A stretch of DNA of 64,000 nucleotides from Pseudenterobacter timonensis (GTDB taxonomy: Bacteria; Pseudomonadota; Gammaproteobacteria; Enterobacterales; Enterobacteriaceae). Positions 25,827 to 33,270 of the stretch are shown here, piece by piece (position 1 is the first letter of the stretch; every line of letters begins with the position of its first letter). A model generated the notes under the pieces. That model worked only from the letters and a program-made list of their open reading frames with translations, did no database searches and was not told where the DNA came from. Where the stretch lies: assembly GCF_900021175.1 (NCBI RefSeq), contig NZ_FCOP01000013.1, positions 496,001 through 560,000 on the forward strand, read 5' to 3'. The position numbers and the translations under genes are program-made.

Positions 25827-27275
25827 TTATTTTCGTGAGCGCTTCGCGTATTCAGTACTCAATGCTTTCAACAAATTCGTTTCTTTACCCTTCTGAGATT
25901 CTTTCTGCCTTTCTTCCCATTCAACTTCTTGCTCTACTTGGGAGATATTCTTACGAGGGCGGGTGTTCAGCCTCGCTTTAACTGTAGGCTCATTACTGGT
26001 AAAGTTACGTTCAAAATCAAGTTTAATTGAACGCATTTCCGCATGCATTTTCACATATCCACGAACCATACTTTCTTTGAATTTATAAAAACCTCTTCTC
26101 TTATCTCCAAATGCGGATATAACTATCTCACCATATTCTTGCTTACCTAAACAAGTCAGGATACGGCCAAATTTACTTTCATCTGGATTATTATTTGCAA
26201 TAAGGCCTTTCCAAGATAATTGGTCAATGACATCAATATATGAGATAAGAATATCGCTTTTCTTACGTTGCATATCCGCCGAGTCAGCAATTGACCATAG
26301 TACATAAGCAACATCAGGACTTCTTCCTTCTGTAGCCAAGTTATAGTCTTTCTTCAAAAATTCCGCAACGGAACTTACAGCATCCTTCAAACCACTTAAA
26401 AACATTGGAAATGTTATTTCTGTTGTCCCATCTTGATACGCCTTGATAAGCATTTTTTCGCAAATCAGGTGAATATAGTGAGGGTATCCATCACTGAGAC
26501 CAGCAATTCTGAATCGGACATCGTCTGGCACTTTTAGACCAAATTCATTAAATGCCCTGTCAATTATGGCATATCGACCGCTCCAAGATAATGGTTCAAG
26601 TTTCATTTCTTGGATTTGTCTGGAACTAGAAGCATGACCGCCCAAGAGTTCGTGCAATGATTGACCAATACCTGTAAATATGATTTTGACCGGGCTTTTT
26701 CTGTCACCAAGCTGTTTTAAGAGTGAACCAAATTTCTCTTTTTCTTCAAGTGATGAAATTTGATCAAACTCGTCAATAACGATGTAGGGTGCATCAGAGT
26801 GAATTTTTGTTAGAAGACCCAAAGCATAGACAGCCGAAGATACATCGTTGATCTCTACAGTTTCTTGCTGTTTATGGAATTTGTGTTCAAGCTTAACCCA
26901 TGTAGCACCAACACCTATAGATACACTGGCGGTAAACTCTGCTTTCTTGCGAGCATCCATTCGTTCTACCGCATCACGAAAAGCATCAGCAATTATGCCT
27001 GCAAGAGTAGACTCCGCCACACAACTTACCAAGATAGGATCGTTCTGTTCCTGCATATTGTAAGCCACCGTATGGGCTAACGATGACTTCCCCACCCCAC
27101 GATCACCAAAAATAAATGCATGGCGACCAGGTGCATGTAATGCCATTTCCAGCATATCCACTTGGTCACTACGGCCAAATAGAAATTCACTGGCATCGAT
27201 AGGTTCTGCTGGACGAATCACTGTATATAATTTGTCCAGAAAATCATGCTTTGTTGCTTGCAGAAAATCCTTCAC
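25827..27275 (-). CDS. AAA/STAND-like ATPase, candidate accessory (defence?) gene
   Basis: A 482-residue protein with a GTG start (GGGG seven bases upstream). The N-terminal ATPase domain resembles ORC/AAA_16 proteins: FLFGRSDQVDMLEMAL lead-in, Walker A FGDRGVGKSSLAH (about residue 57), Walker B PYIVIDEFDQI (about residue 163), sensor-1 like KIIFTGIGQSLHELL. It is followed by a helical lid (SDGYPHYIHLICEKML) and a winged-helix-like C-terminal region. The last 70 residues are highly charged. It is a single gene between the integrase and the rest of the element, a usual cargo position. Similar ATPases appear in defence islands, but this one lacks an obvious effector domain. Confidence 0.65.
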   Translation of the reverse strand: MKDFLQATKHDFLDKLYTVIRPAEPIDASEFLFGRSDQVDMLEMALHAPGRHAFIFGDRGVGKSSLAHTVAYNMQEQNDPILVSCVAESTLAGIIADAFRDAVERMDARKKAEFTASVSIGVGATWVKLEHKFHKQQETVEINDVSSAVYALGLLTKIHSDAPYIVIDEFDQISSLEEKEKFGSLLKQLGDRKSPVKIIFTGIGQSLHELLGGHASSSRQIQEMKLEPLSWSGRYAIIDRAFNEFGLKVPDDVRFRIAGLSDGYPHYIHLICEKMLIKAYQDGTTEITFPMFLSGLKDAVSSVAEFLKKDYNLATEGRSPDVAYVLWSIADSADMQRKKSDILISYIDVIDQLSWKGLIANNNPDESKFGRILTCLGKQEYGEIVISAFGDKRRGFYKFKESMVRGYVKMHAEMRSIKLDFERNFTSNEPTVKARLNTRPRKNISQVEQEVEWEERQKESQKGKETNLLKALSTEYAKRSRK

Positions 27276-27399
27276 ATAAAGCCCCTTTTATCGCTCATAT
27301 CCAGTAAAATTTAGCCGGTTCGGAAAGTAGATTAATTTTATAACTAGGATAAAATCCAAGCAATGGCAAACGGTTAGCCCATTGTCGGACTGATAAGGA

Positions 27400-28779
27400 T
27401 CACCAGCATAAGCCGTCAATTACATAACAAACCGTGGATAGCGGGAACGTATGAAGATACCGCCTAGTGATCCCTGAACCGCTTTTCTCGTGGCCTACCA
27501 CTTGTTGCAAGTGCGCCAAGTTGCCAACCCAGCCAGCTAAACAGGTTGAAATCATAGTATGCCGGAAGCTATGCACCAAGCGCCGCTGCCCATAATCATC
27601 AAGGTACGGAATACCAAGCTGATCGCGGACATCTGCTAAAACTTTGCCGATCTTCGGCATGTTCTTACCCGACACAGGAGAGAAGATTTTCTCTTTCCAC
27701 TGACGATTAACAAAATCTAGGAAACCCCACTCGATCAGTTTGGGGTGGATCGCAACTTGTCGCGTTGCATTCTCGGTTTTGCCCTGCCCTCCTTCTGCTA
27801 TCAGGAGATAATGCCGCTGGCTGTCCTCGTCATACTTGATCTGTGATTTCTCCAGTTTGGCGATCTCTCCCCTTCTGGCTCCGGTGTATGCCAACAACAA
27901 GGTGATCCACTTCTCCCAGCCGTCAGGCTGCTTGAGCGCCCAACCAACAAATTTTTTCATTTCTGCTGCACTATATGCGCCAAACCTCGCCTTAGATGGC
28001 GCAGCAACAACGCCATCAGTCGGAGACTTCTCCAGAATATCTTTATTGTCAGTCAGGAAGGTTTTGAACAGCGATTTGTAGATCTTCAGATGCTTATGGA
28101 TTGACTCTGCGCCAACCAAATCTTCAGGCGGTACATCATCACACTCGATTAGTTGCTGAACAGTCATCGACCGATAAGGCTGCACAACACGCTTAGGCAA
28201 GTTTTCAACAACTTCCATCACCTGCTTGATATCTTGTTTTGTGATGGTCGTTACATCGGTTGATGCGCCAAGGACAATGAACAGGACTTCCATAAAGCGC
28301 TCATTGGCCTGTGAAATTGCCTTCGTCCAGTTCTGAGCCTTCTCCTTTTTGTACATGTTCCACGCGCCAGCCAGCGTTAGCACTTCTTTTGGCTCATCTT
28401 GCTTTTGTGGCTTAGTAACTGCTGCCGGGGTAACAGTCTTTCGGTATTCCTGAGCAACCATCGGCTGAATATTGCTCTGCTCATTATTGAGGAATTGTTG
28501 AACCAGCCAGTGTTCACTCTGCTGCTTTAAGCGGTTACTGAAATCTGAAAGACGTTGACCAAACTGATCCGGGTGAATGGTTCCACGTTTGACTAAGGGA
28601 ATGGCTGGAGAAGCAAATGACATCAAGAGTTGCGCGTGGCTGTGGCTATCTGTCTCTAACGACCGACGGAAATATTTATGACCCGACAGGCGAAAGCTGA
28701 CGTAGTAGATCCCGTTACGGATGATGGTGTGATTGATAGATGTGTGTGCCATTTTGTTTGTCTCTGTGAGTGACAACAT
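27400..28779 (-). CDS. Element integrase (tyrosine recombinase)
   Basis: About 450-459 residues, a full-length phage-type integrase. An N-terminal arm-binding region (NGIYYVSFRLSGHKYFRRSLET) is followed by a core-binding domain (LAGAWNMYKKEKAQNWTKAI) and the catalytic domain with R in YTGARRGEIAKL, H-x-x-R in VHSFRHTMIS, H in VVGHEKSG and the nucleophile Y in ITRRYLHTF. The first ATG (28779) has no ribosome binding site; the ATG at 28752 (MAHTSINH) is an equally likely start. The gene reads inward from the right attachment site. Its upstream region in the integrated state is the host's displaced thiM promoter and clipped TPP aptamer. Confidence 0.9.
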   Translation of the reverse strand: MLSLTETNKMAHTSINHTIIRNGIYYVSFRLSGHKYFRRSLETDSHSHAQLLMSFASPAIPLVKRGTIHPDQFGQRLSDFSNRLKQQSEHWLVQQFLNNEQSNIQPMVAQEYRKTVTPAAVTKPQKQDEPKEVLTLAGAWNMYKKEKAQNWTKAISQANERFMEVLFIVLGASTDVTTITKQDIKQVMEVVENLPKRVVQPYRSMTVQQLIECDDVPPEDLVGAESIHKHLKIYKSLFKTFLTDNKDILEKSPTDGVVAAPSKARFGAYSAAEMKKFVGWALKQPDGWEKWITLLLAYTGARRGEIAKLEKSQIKYDEDSQRHYLLIAEGGQGKTENATRQVAIHPKLIEWGFLDFVNRQWKEKIFSPVSGKNMPKIGKVLADVRDQLGIPYLDDYGQRRLVHSFRHTMISTCLAGWVGNLAHLQQVVGHEKSGSGITRRYLHTFPLSTVCYVIDGLCW

Positions 28780-28833
28780 AACAAAATGAAGAGAAAAAAC
28801 CGTGCAAGTCTTTGATTTATATCTTAGATAATC

Positions 28834-28850
28834 GCCAGGACTACGCTGGC
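28834..28850. other. Inverted GCCAG/CTGGC core at the right junction
   Basis: GCCAG-GACTACG-CTGGC spans the exact point where identity with the left junction begins. Short inverted repeats around a 7-bp spacer are the usual layout of tyrosine-integrase core sites. This suggests crossover in GACTACG/CCTACG, with the element supplying the promoter-distal half. On RNA the same bases could form a hairpin that competes with aptamer helix P5. Confidence 0.45.
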
Positions 28851-28916
28851 ATTATCCAGATCAGGTAATACGGGTATTTCTCAGCCTTCACAAAGAAGGG
28901 CACCCCGAGTCATTTA
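28841..28916 (-). repeat. Right attachment repeat: displaced, truncated TPP aptamer
   Basis: This 76-bp segment is identical to 15191-15266. On the minus strand it runs from AAATGACTCGGGG through GATAATGCCAGCGTAG. After this it departs from the riboswitch: the conserved GGGAAGTC is replaced by TCCTGGCG, so the 3' strand of helix P4 is lost, although an AGTC able to pair with the P1 GACT remains. It lies about 60-90 nt upstream of the integrase start codon in the same direction. Ligand sensing by this copy is doubtful on structure. Confidence 0.9.
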
Positions 28917-28955
28917 CATCATGGGAATAATGTTTCTCACTACTCCCCGACCGGC

Positions 28956-28984
28956 ATAGTAATGCCCGCGAAAAGCCTTGTAAA
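28956..28984 (-). promoter_or_regulatory. Original host thiM promoter, now in front of the integrase
   Basis: On the minus strand: -35 TTTACA (28979-28984), 17-bp spacer, -10 TACTAT (28956-28961). The hexamers match the promoter on the element's left end (15318-15346), while the spacer and the sequence between promoter and aptamer differ. It is on the host side of the right junction. It should transcribe through the truncated aptamer into the integrase gene. Confidence 0.7.
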
Positions 28985-28995
28985 CGGGAAAGGCG

Positions 28996-29378
28996 GCGCG
29001 TCGGGGAAGTGTGGCAGGCTACCGGGCGCAAGACGAACGGGTTAGCGGCGCCGCCCGTTTCATCTCCCGCTCCACCTTTTTATACAGAATGCCCTAAAGC
29101 TTCATTCACAAATATAATTTTCATATGAAATTAAGCTCACATCTCACGGCGCGTAACGTTTTAGCTATCCGTGCTTTATGTGATCTACGTCAAAACTTTA
29201 AAGGTTGCCTTCCGGGATAGTTGCCACCCGAAACATTTGTTTCTTTATTAGAGATAAATATCTCTTAAGCGCCCTTTCCCGGCATAAAAAAAGAGATCCG
29301 TAACGGGCTGATGCCCCCCGAAAGCCGCTGATGGATAAGCGCTTTCTATGAAACATTACTTTTATTGAGAGTGTAAGA
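28996..29378. other. Intergenic region upstream of the autotransporter gene
   Basis: No gene seen. Includes a short GC-rich palindrome (GGCGCCGCC near 29046) and an AT-rich stretch from 29087 that likely holds the promoter of the downstream adhesin. A 63-codon minus-strand frame over 29198-29389 has no ribosome binding site and is not credible. Confidence 0.4.
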
Positions 29379-30725
29379 ATGAAAAGCATGAAGAGATCAG
29401 CGGTAGCCGTGCTGGTGATGAGCGTTGTAACGACGGTGTCAGTGAATGGTGCGAAAGCGGCTCCTGCGGCTTACGATCAGGTCTATCAGGAAGGGCAAGA
29501 AACCTTGCTGATTAATACCCATAAGCAGGTGCAGGATAATATCGATGCTATTACCGCTACGACGACAGCGATTAACGATATTAAAAATGATGTGGGTGGT
29601 AACACGCTCGATATTTCTAACTTGCGCGGCGATCTGGATGCGGAAAGTACAGGTCGTATTGATAACGATCGTATACAAAACCAGCATATCAACGGTAATA
29701 CGCAGCGCATCACCAGCGCAGAAGCCGATCTTAACCTTACCAAAGATGCAGTCATCATGGTAAATAGCGATCTGCAAAACGCGAAGAGCGCGCTTGCGGA
29801 TCAGGCGCAGCATGCGCAGGAGACGGCGGACAAAGCCGATGGCAAAGCTGATAGCGCCCTGCAGGAAGCGAGCGCTGCGCTGAATACAGCCGGAAGCGCA
29901 AAAATGGATGCAGCGACGGCTAATACGAAGGCGGACCAGAATAGCGCCGATCTGCAAAAAGAAACGGCTGCCCGCCAACAGGATATTCAGGCGGTCAAAT
30001 CTGACGTTGCAGGTAAAGTCAGCCAGATGGTTTACGCGGATGATAAAAAAGATCAGGCCATGACTGATGACAAACAGGACCGCCGTCTTGCCTCCCTTGA
30101 GAATCAGCCTAAGCCTAAAGATGGGGCACAAGGCCCACAAGGTTTGCCGGGGCTGAAAGGTGATACAGGAGACTCTGTTAAAGGCGACAAGGGTGACAAG
30201 GGTGACAAGGGTGACAAGGGTGACAAGGGTGATTCTGTCAAAGGTGATAAAGGTGATACAGGTGATAAAGGTGATGCTGGCGCAAACGGTGTAACTACAG
30301 TTATACACAAGAAAGAAATCGATAGCACCACTATCGGCCAGGTTAACGCCAATACGCAAAGCATCAAAACGGTAAACGATAAAACTCAGGTCCAGGCGCA
30401 GGATCTGCAAGCGGCGAAGCAGTTTATCAGCCAGGCGCAGGCGGCGAACAACAACCGCTTCCAGTCCCTGAAAGACGAAGTTGATGGTAATAAGCAGGAA
30501 GCGCGCGGCGGGGTTGCCTCTGCCATCGCTATCGCCTCTATGCCGCAGGTGCAGGCAGGTCAAAAATTTATGCTGTCAGCTGGCGCAGGCGCGTTTAAAG
30601 ATGAGCAGGCGGTCAGCGTAGGCGCCTCGTTCCATGCCAGCGAAAACACCATTATCAAGGCGGGCATCAGCGATTCCACCAATAATGATTTTGCTATGGG
30701 CGCGGGGGTTGGTATTGGATTCTGA
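29379..30725 (+). CDS. Trimeric autotransporter adhesin with collagen-like segment (YadA-type anchor)
   Basis: A 448-residue surface protein. The signal peptide is MKSMKRSAVAVLVMSVVTTVSVNGAKA. Residues about 40-245 form a long coiled-coil stalk with A/D/Q heptads. Residues about 246-300 are collagen-like G-X-Y triplets (GPQGLPGLKGDTG, then repeated GDK). A second coiled coil follows. The last 75 residues are the YadA membrane anchor, starting GGVASAIAIASMPQ and ending GAGVGIGF with the terminal aromatic residue. Trimers insert a 12-stranded barrel in the outer membrane and display the stalk for adhesion. There is no head domain of note, so this is a compact stalk-type adhesin. Length differences in the GDK repeat are likely among strains. 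Confidence 0.85.
   Translation: MKSMKRSAVAVLVMSVVTTVSVNGAKAAPAAYDQVYQEGQETLLINTHKQVQDNIDAITATTTAINDIKNDVGGNTLDISNLRGDLDAESTGRIDNDRIQNQHINGNTQRITSAEADLNLTKDAVIMVNSDLQNAKSALADQAQHAQETADKADGKADSALQEASAALNTAGSAKMDAATANTKADQNSADLQKETAARQQDIQAVKSDVAGKVSQMVYADDKKDQAMTDDKQDRRLASLENQPKPKDGAQGPQGLPGLKGDTGDSVKGDKGDKGDKGDKGDKGDSVKGDKGDTGDKGDAGANGVTTVIHKKEIDSTTIGQVNANTQSIKTVNDKTQVQAQDLQAAKQFISQAQAANNNRFQSLKDEVDGNKQEARGGVASAIAIASMPQVQAGQKFMLSAGAGAFKDEQAVSVGASFHASENTIIKAGISDSTNNDFAMGAGVGIGF
30182..30285 (+). repeat. 9-bp tandem repeats encoding Gly-Asp-Lys
   Basis: Five consecutive copies of GGTGACAAG-type units run from 30182 to about 30231. After a short break they are followed by related GGTGATAAA/GGTGATACA units. 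The unit is three codons, so slippage changes stalk length without breaking the frame. The synonymous shift from GACAAG to GATAAA marks two separate expansions. Confidence 0.85.
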
Positions 30726-30761
30726 CGACACCCTATCGTCACGTTCAACACCTTAAGGCTT

Positions 30762-30872
30762 ATGGCCAAACGTATATTTTACTCAGTATTCGTCTCTGCG
30801 GCATTGATATTTACCGGCTTTTTTATCGGTTATATCTATTTCGTATTAATGAACGTAAGCTGTATCAACTGA
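30762..30872 (+). CDS. Possible 36-residue small membrane protein
   Basis: A short frame 36 bases after the adhesin stop, preceded by TTAAGG. It encodes MAKRIFYSVFVSAALIFTGF then FIGYIYFVLMNVSCIN: a basic start, a single hydrophobic helix and a terminal cysteine-containing tail. The composition is that of genuine one-helix enterobacterial small proteins. Its place between two envelope-protein genes suggests cotranscription with the adhesin. There is no homology evidence. Confidence 0.45.
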   Translation: MAKRIFYSVFVSAALIFTGFFIGYIYFVLMNVSCIN

Positions 30873-30950
30873 AGTCGTCGTAATAATCCCGGCAAATAAG
30901 CCTGAGAGCAATTTATTTGCCCAGTAAACCTTTAATAAAAAGATAACGAA

Positions 30951-31415
30951 ATGAATAAAGTAATGATGATAGTCATGGCCGCCACTGTTCTGGCCGGCTG
31001 TTCTTCCCCTGCTGAAAGAATGGCCGCATGTCAGGCGCAGGGGGTGAGCCGCGATGCGTGCTATATCTCTGAACAAAACCGCCAGGCCACCATTAACGCG
31101 GCGGCAGAAAAGCAGGCGATGGAAAACGCGCAGGCGCTTTATCCTGTGCAAAAAGCGCAGGCCGCCCACGTGGCCGATCCGATGCGGGAAGCCACGCTGA
31201 CCGCCCCCGGCATCAAAGCGAAGCTCTCCAACGGCTTTTTCACTGCCACCATCAACGGTAAAAAAGCCAAAGTGAAGCGTTTTAATGCTCACTATTATGA
31301 AATCAGCGGCGCGGGCTATATCCTCTCGGTTTCGCTTGATGATGAAAATATTCAAAGCGCCTCCTGGACGAAAGCCCACTCCAGAGATAACGGTATTATG
31401 CAGGTAAAACAATAA
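30951..31415 (+). CDS. Small lipoprotein of unknown function
   Basis: A 154-residue protein with a lipoprotein signal peptide (MNKVMMIVMAATVLAGC, lipobox LAGC, Cys 17). The +2 residue is Ser, consistent with outer-membrane sorting. The N-terminal half is helical, with cysteines at CQAQGVSRDACY. The C-terminal half is beta-rich (NGFFTATINGKKAKVKRFNAHYYEIS ... YILSVSLDDE). I do not recognise the family. It follows the adhesin gene in the same direction and is closed by an intrinsic terminator, so a shared envelope role is possible. Confidence 0.8.
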   Translation: MNKVMMIVMAATVLAGCSSPAERMAACQAQGVSRDACYISEQNRQATINAAAEKQAMENAQALYPVQKAQAAHVADPMREATLTAPGIKAKLSNGFFTATINGKKAKVKRFNAHYYEISGAGYILSVSLDDENIQSASWTKAHSRDNGIMQVKQ

Positions 31416-31421
31416 CTGCCC

Positions 31422-31446
31422 GCCCCGCCTTCTGGCGGGGCTTTTT
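31422..31446 (+). terminator. Intrinsic terminator after the lipoprotein gene
   Basis: GCCCCGCC-TTCT-GGCGGGGC followed by TTTTTAA, seven bases past the stop codon. A strong Rho-independent terminator. Confidence 0.9.
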
Positions 31447-31877
31447 AACGCAGCGGTAATAACACACACCAGGCAACGCTAAATTATTTCCTCCATTAAA
31501 ATCTATTCCCGCTTCGTTTACCTGCGCGTCAAAAATGTTACACGCATGTAGATAAGAGAAACGCGCTATTAAGCAAAATGTGCGCTCCCCGTTTTTATCC
31601 CTGAGAAAGCACGATTTGTAACACTCTCTGTCGCAGATTTACACTCACAGAATACACAATCTAACTTCTTGTTTTTAATGCATTTAATAAGGGTCACCAC
31701 CCCCTTGCTGCCGGGTGGTGCTATCCCCGGGCTTTTTCAGGCAAAACAGGGAGTAAATTAACCATTGAGCCTGACATCAAAAGGCTCTATATTGGCGGCG
31801 TTTTTTTACAGGCCAACCTTTTTACTTACTATTTATTCAATCGTGGCGCATAGCGAAGCCGCGGTTGTGGGAGTGAT
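31447..31877. other. Intergenic leader region upstream of dat
   Basis: No gene in 430 bp. It contains a hairpin ACCACCC/GGGTGGT (near 31696-31719) followed by CCCCGGGCTTTTT, which could be an attenuator-like or terminator structure ahead of dat, and an AT-rich region suited to a promoter. The long leader suggests regulated expression of dat-ddc. Confidence 0.45.
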
Positions 31878-33254
31878 ATGATGACGGATAAAGTCCGTAT
31901 TGACACCGCAGATGCCCGCAAAAGCAACGAAACCTACCTGGCCCGTCAGGCCGAGTTTGAATCAAACGTCAGGAGTTACCCGCGCAAGCTGCCTTTAGCG
32001 ATTACTAAAGCGAATGGCGTGTGGATCACCGATGCTGATAATAAAGAGTATCTGGACTGTCTGGCAGGCGCAGGCACCCTTGCGCTTGGCCATAACCATC
32101 CTGACGTGCTGCAAAGCATCCAAAATGTCATTACCAGCGGCTTGCCGTTACATACCCTGGATCTGACGACGCCGCTCAAAGACGCGTTCTCAGAATACCT
32201 GCTCTCTCTGCTGCCGGGCCAGGGTAAAGAATACTGCCTGCAGTTTACCGGCCCGTCCGGTGCGGACGCCGTTGAAGCGGCACTGAAGCTGGCGAAAAAA
32301 GCGACCGGCCGCAGCAGCATTATCAGCTTCTCCGGCGGCTACCACGGCATGACCCACGGCGCGCTCTCCGTGACCGGCAACCTGTCGCCGAAAGAAGCGG
32401 TGGATAACATGATGCCGGAAGTGCAGTTCATGCCTTATCCGCACGAGTACCGCTGCCCGCTGGGTATCGGCGGCGAAGCGGGCGTGAAGGCGCTGAGCTA
32501 CTACTTCGAAAACCTGATCAACGACGTGGAAAGCGGCGTACGTAAACCTGCGGCGGTCATTCTGGAAGCCGTTCAGGGCGAAGGCGGCGTGAACCCGGCA
32601 CCGGTTGAGTGGCTGCAGCGCATCCGCAAAGTCACCCAAGAGCACGGCATTCTGCTGATTCTGGATGAAGTTCAGGCGGGCTTCGCGCGTACCGGTAAAT
32701 TCTTCGCGTTCGAACACGCAGGCATCGAGCCGGACATCATCGTTATGTCCAAAGCGGTTGGTGGCGGTCTGCCGCTGGCAGTACTCGGCATTAAGAAAAA
32801 GTTCGACGCCTGGGCGCCGGGCCACCACACCGGTACTTTCCGCGGCAACCAGCTGGCGATGGCGAGCGGCCTGACCACTCTGCAGATCCTGAAAGAGCAA
32901 AAAATTGCCGATAAAGTGGCGGTCCAGGGTGAATGGCTGAAAGCGCAGCTCAATGAAATGAAGAAGCGCTATCCGGTAATTGGCCACGTTCGTGGTCTGG
33001 GCCTGATGATCGGTATTGAGATCGTTAAGCCGAACGAAGCGGCAGACCATATGGGCTGCTTCCCGGGCGACGGCGAACTCTCTGCCCTGCTGCAGAAGAA
33101 ATGCTTTGAAGCGGGCCTGATCCTGGAGCGTGGCGGCCGTAACGGTATCGTTCTGCGCCTGCTGCCTTCCCTGCTGATCAGCGATCAGGATCTGAAGGTA
33201 TTCCTGGATAAATTTGAGCAGGCGCTGCTTGCCGCGGGCGTTCGCCCGGTATAA
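31878..33254 (+). CDS. dat: Diaminobutyrate--2-oxoglutarate aminotransferase
   Basis: A 458-residue class III PLP aminotransferase. Substrate and cofactor motifs: [37 protein letters not shown] (PLP phosphate loop), [34 protein letters not shown] and the Schiff-base lysine in [14 protein letters not shown] (about residue 294). It converts L-aspartate 4-semialdehyde and glutamate to L-2,4-diaminobutyrate. The next gene encodes the decarboxylase, so the pair makes 1,3-diaminopropane, a polyamine also known from Acinetobacter and Enterobacter. ATG follows GGGAGTGAT. Confidence 0.95.
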   Translation: MMTDKVRIDTADARKSNETYLARQAEFESNVRSYPRKLPLAITKANGVWITDADNKEYLDCLAGAGTLALGHNHPDVLQSIQNVITSGLPLHTLDLTTPLKDAFSEYLLSLLPGQGKEYCLQFTGPSGADAVEAALKLAKKATGRSSIISFSGGYHGMTHGALSVTGNLSPKEAVDNMMPEVQFMPYPHEYRCPLGIGGEAGVKALSYYFENLINDVESGVRKPAAVILEAVQGEGGVNPAPVEWLQRIRKVTQEHGILLILDEVQAGFARTGKFFAFEHAGIEPDIIVMSKAVGGGLPLAVLGIKKKFDAWAPGHHTGTFRGNQLAMASGLTTLQILKEQKIADKVAVQGEWLKAQLNEMKKRYPVIGHVRGLGLMIGIEIVKPNEAADHMGCFPGDGELSALLQKKCFEAGLILERGGRNGIVLRLLPSLLISDQDLKVFLDKFEQALLAAGVRPV

Positions 33255-33270
33255 CCGGAGTTGTTTTAAG

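Larger units (their letters stand above)
15191..28916. mobile_element. Integrated satellite-like / phage-plasmid-like element in the thiM riboswitch
   Basis: The boundaries are 76-bp perfect direct repeats at 15191-15266 and 28841-28916, copies of the thiM TPP aptamer. An integrase gene lies just inside the right repeat, and a cluster of repeated arm-like motifs lies just inside the left one. Base composition is visibly AT-richer than the flanks. Contents: integrase, ATPase, small tyrosine recombinase, iterons, winged-helix and ribbon-helix-helix proteins, tape-measure-like, decoration and capsid proteins, and two exported small proteins. No portal, terminase, protease, tail-fibre, lysis or CI-type repressor gene is recognisable. 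It could be a satellite, a decayed prophage or a phage-plasmid relative. Confidence 0.88.

Noticed and set aside
15191..28916. Complete inducible prophage
   Set aside because: Too small, with no portal, terminase, lysis, tail-fibre or CI-type genes recognisable; satellite-like or phage-plasmid-like is the better description.
29439..30563. 374-codon antisense frame within the autotransporter gene
   Set aside because: It mirrors the codon bias and G-X-Y repeats of the true gene; the sense protein has signal peptide, stalk and anchor.
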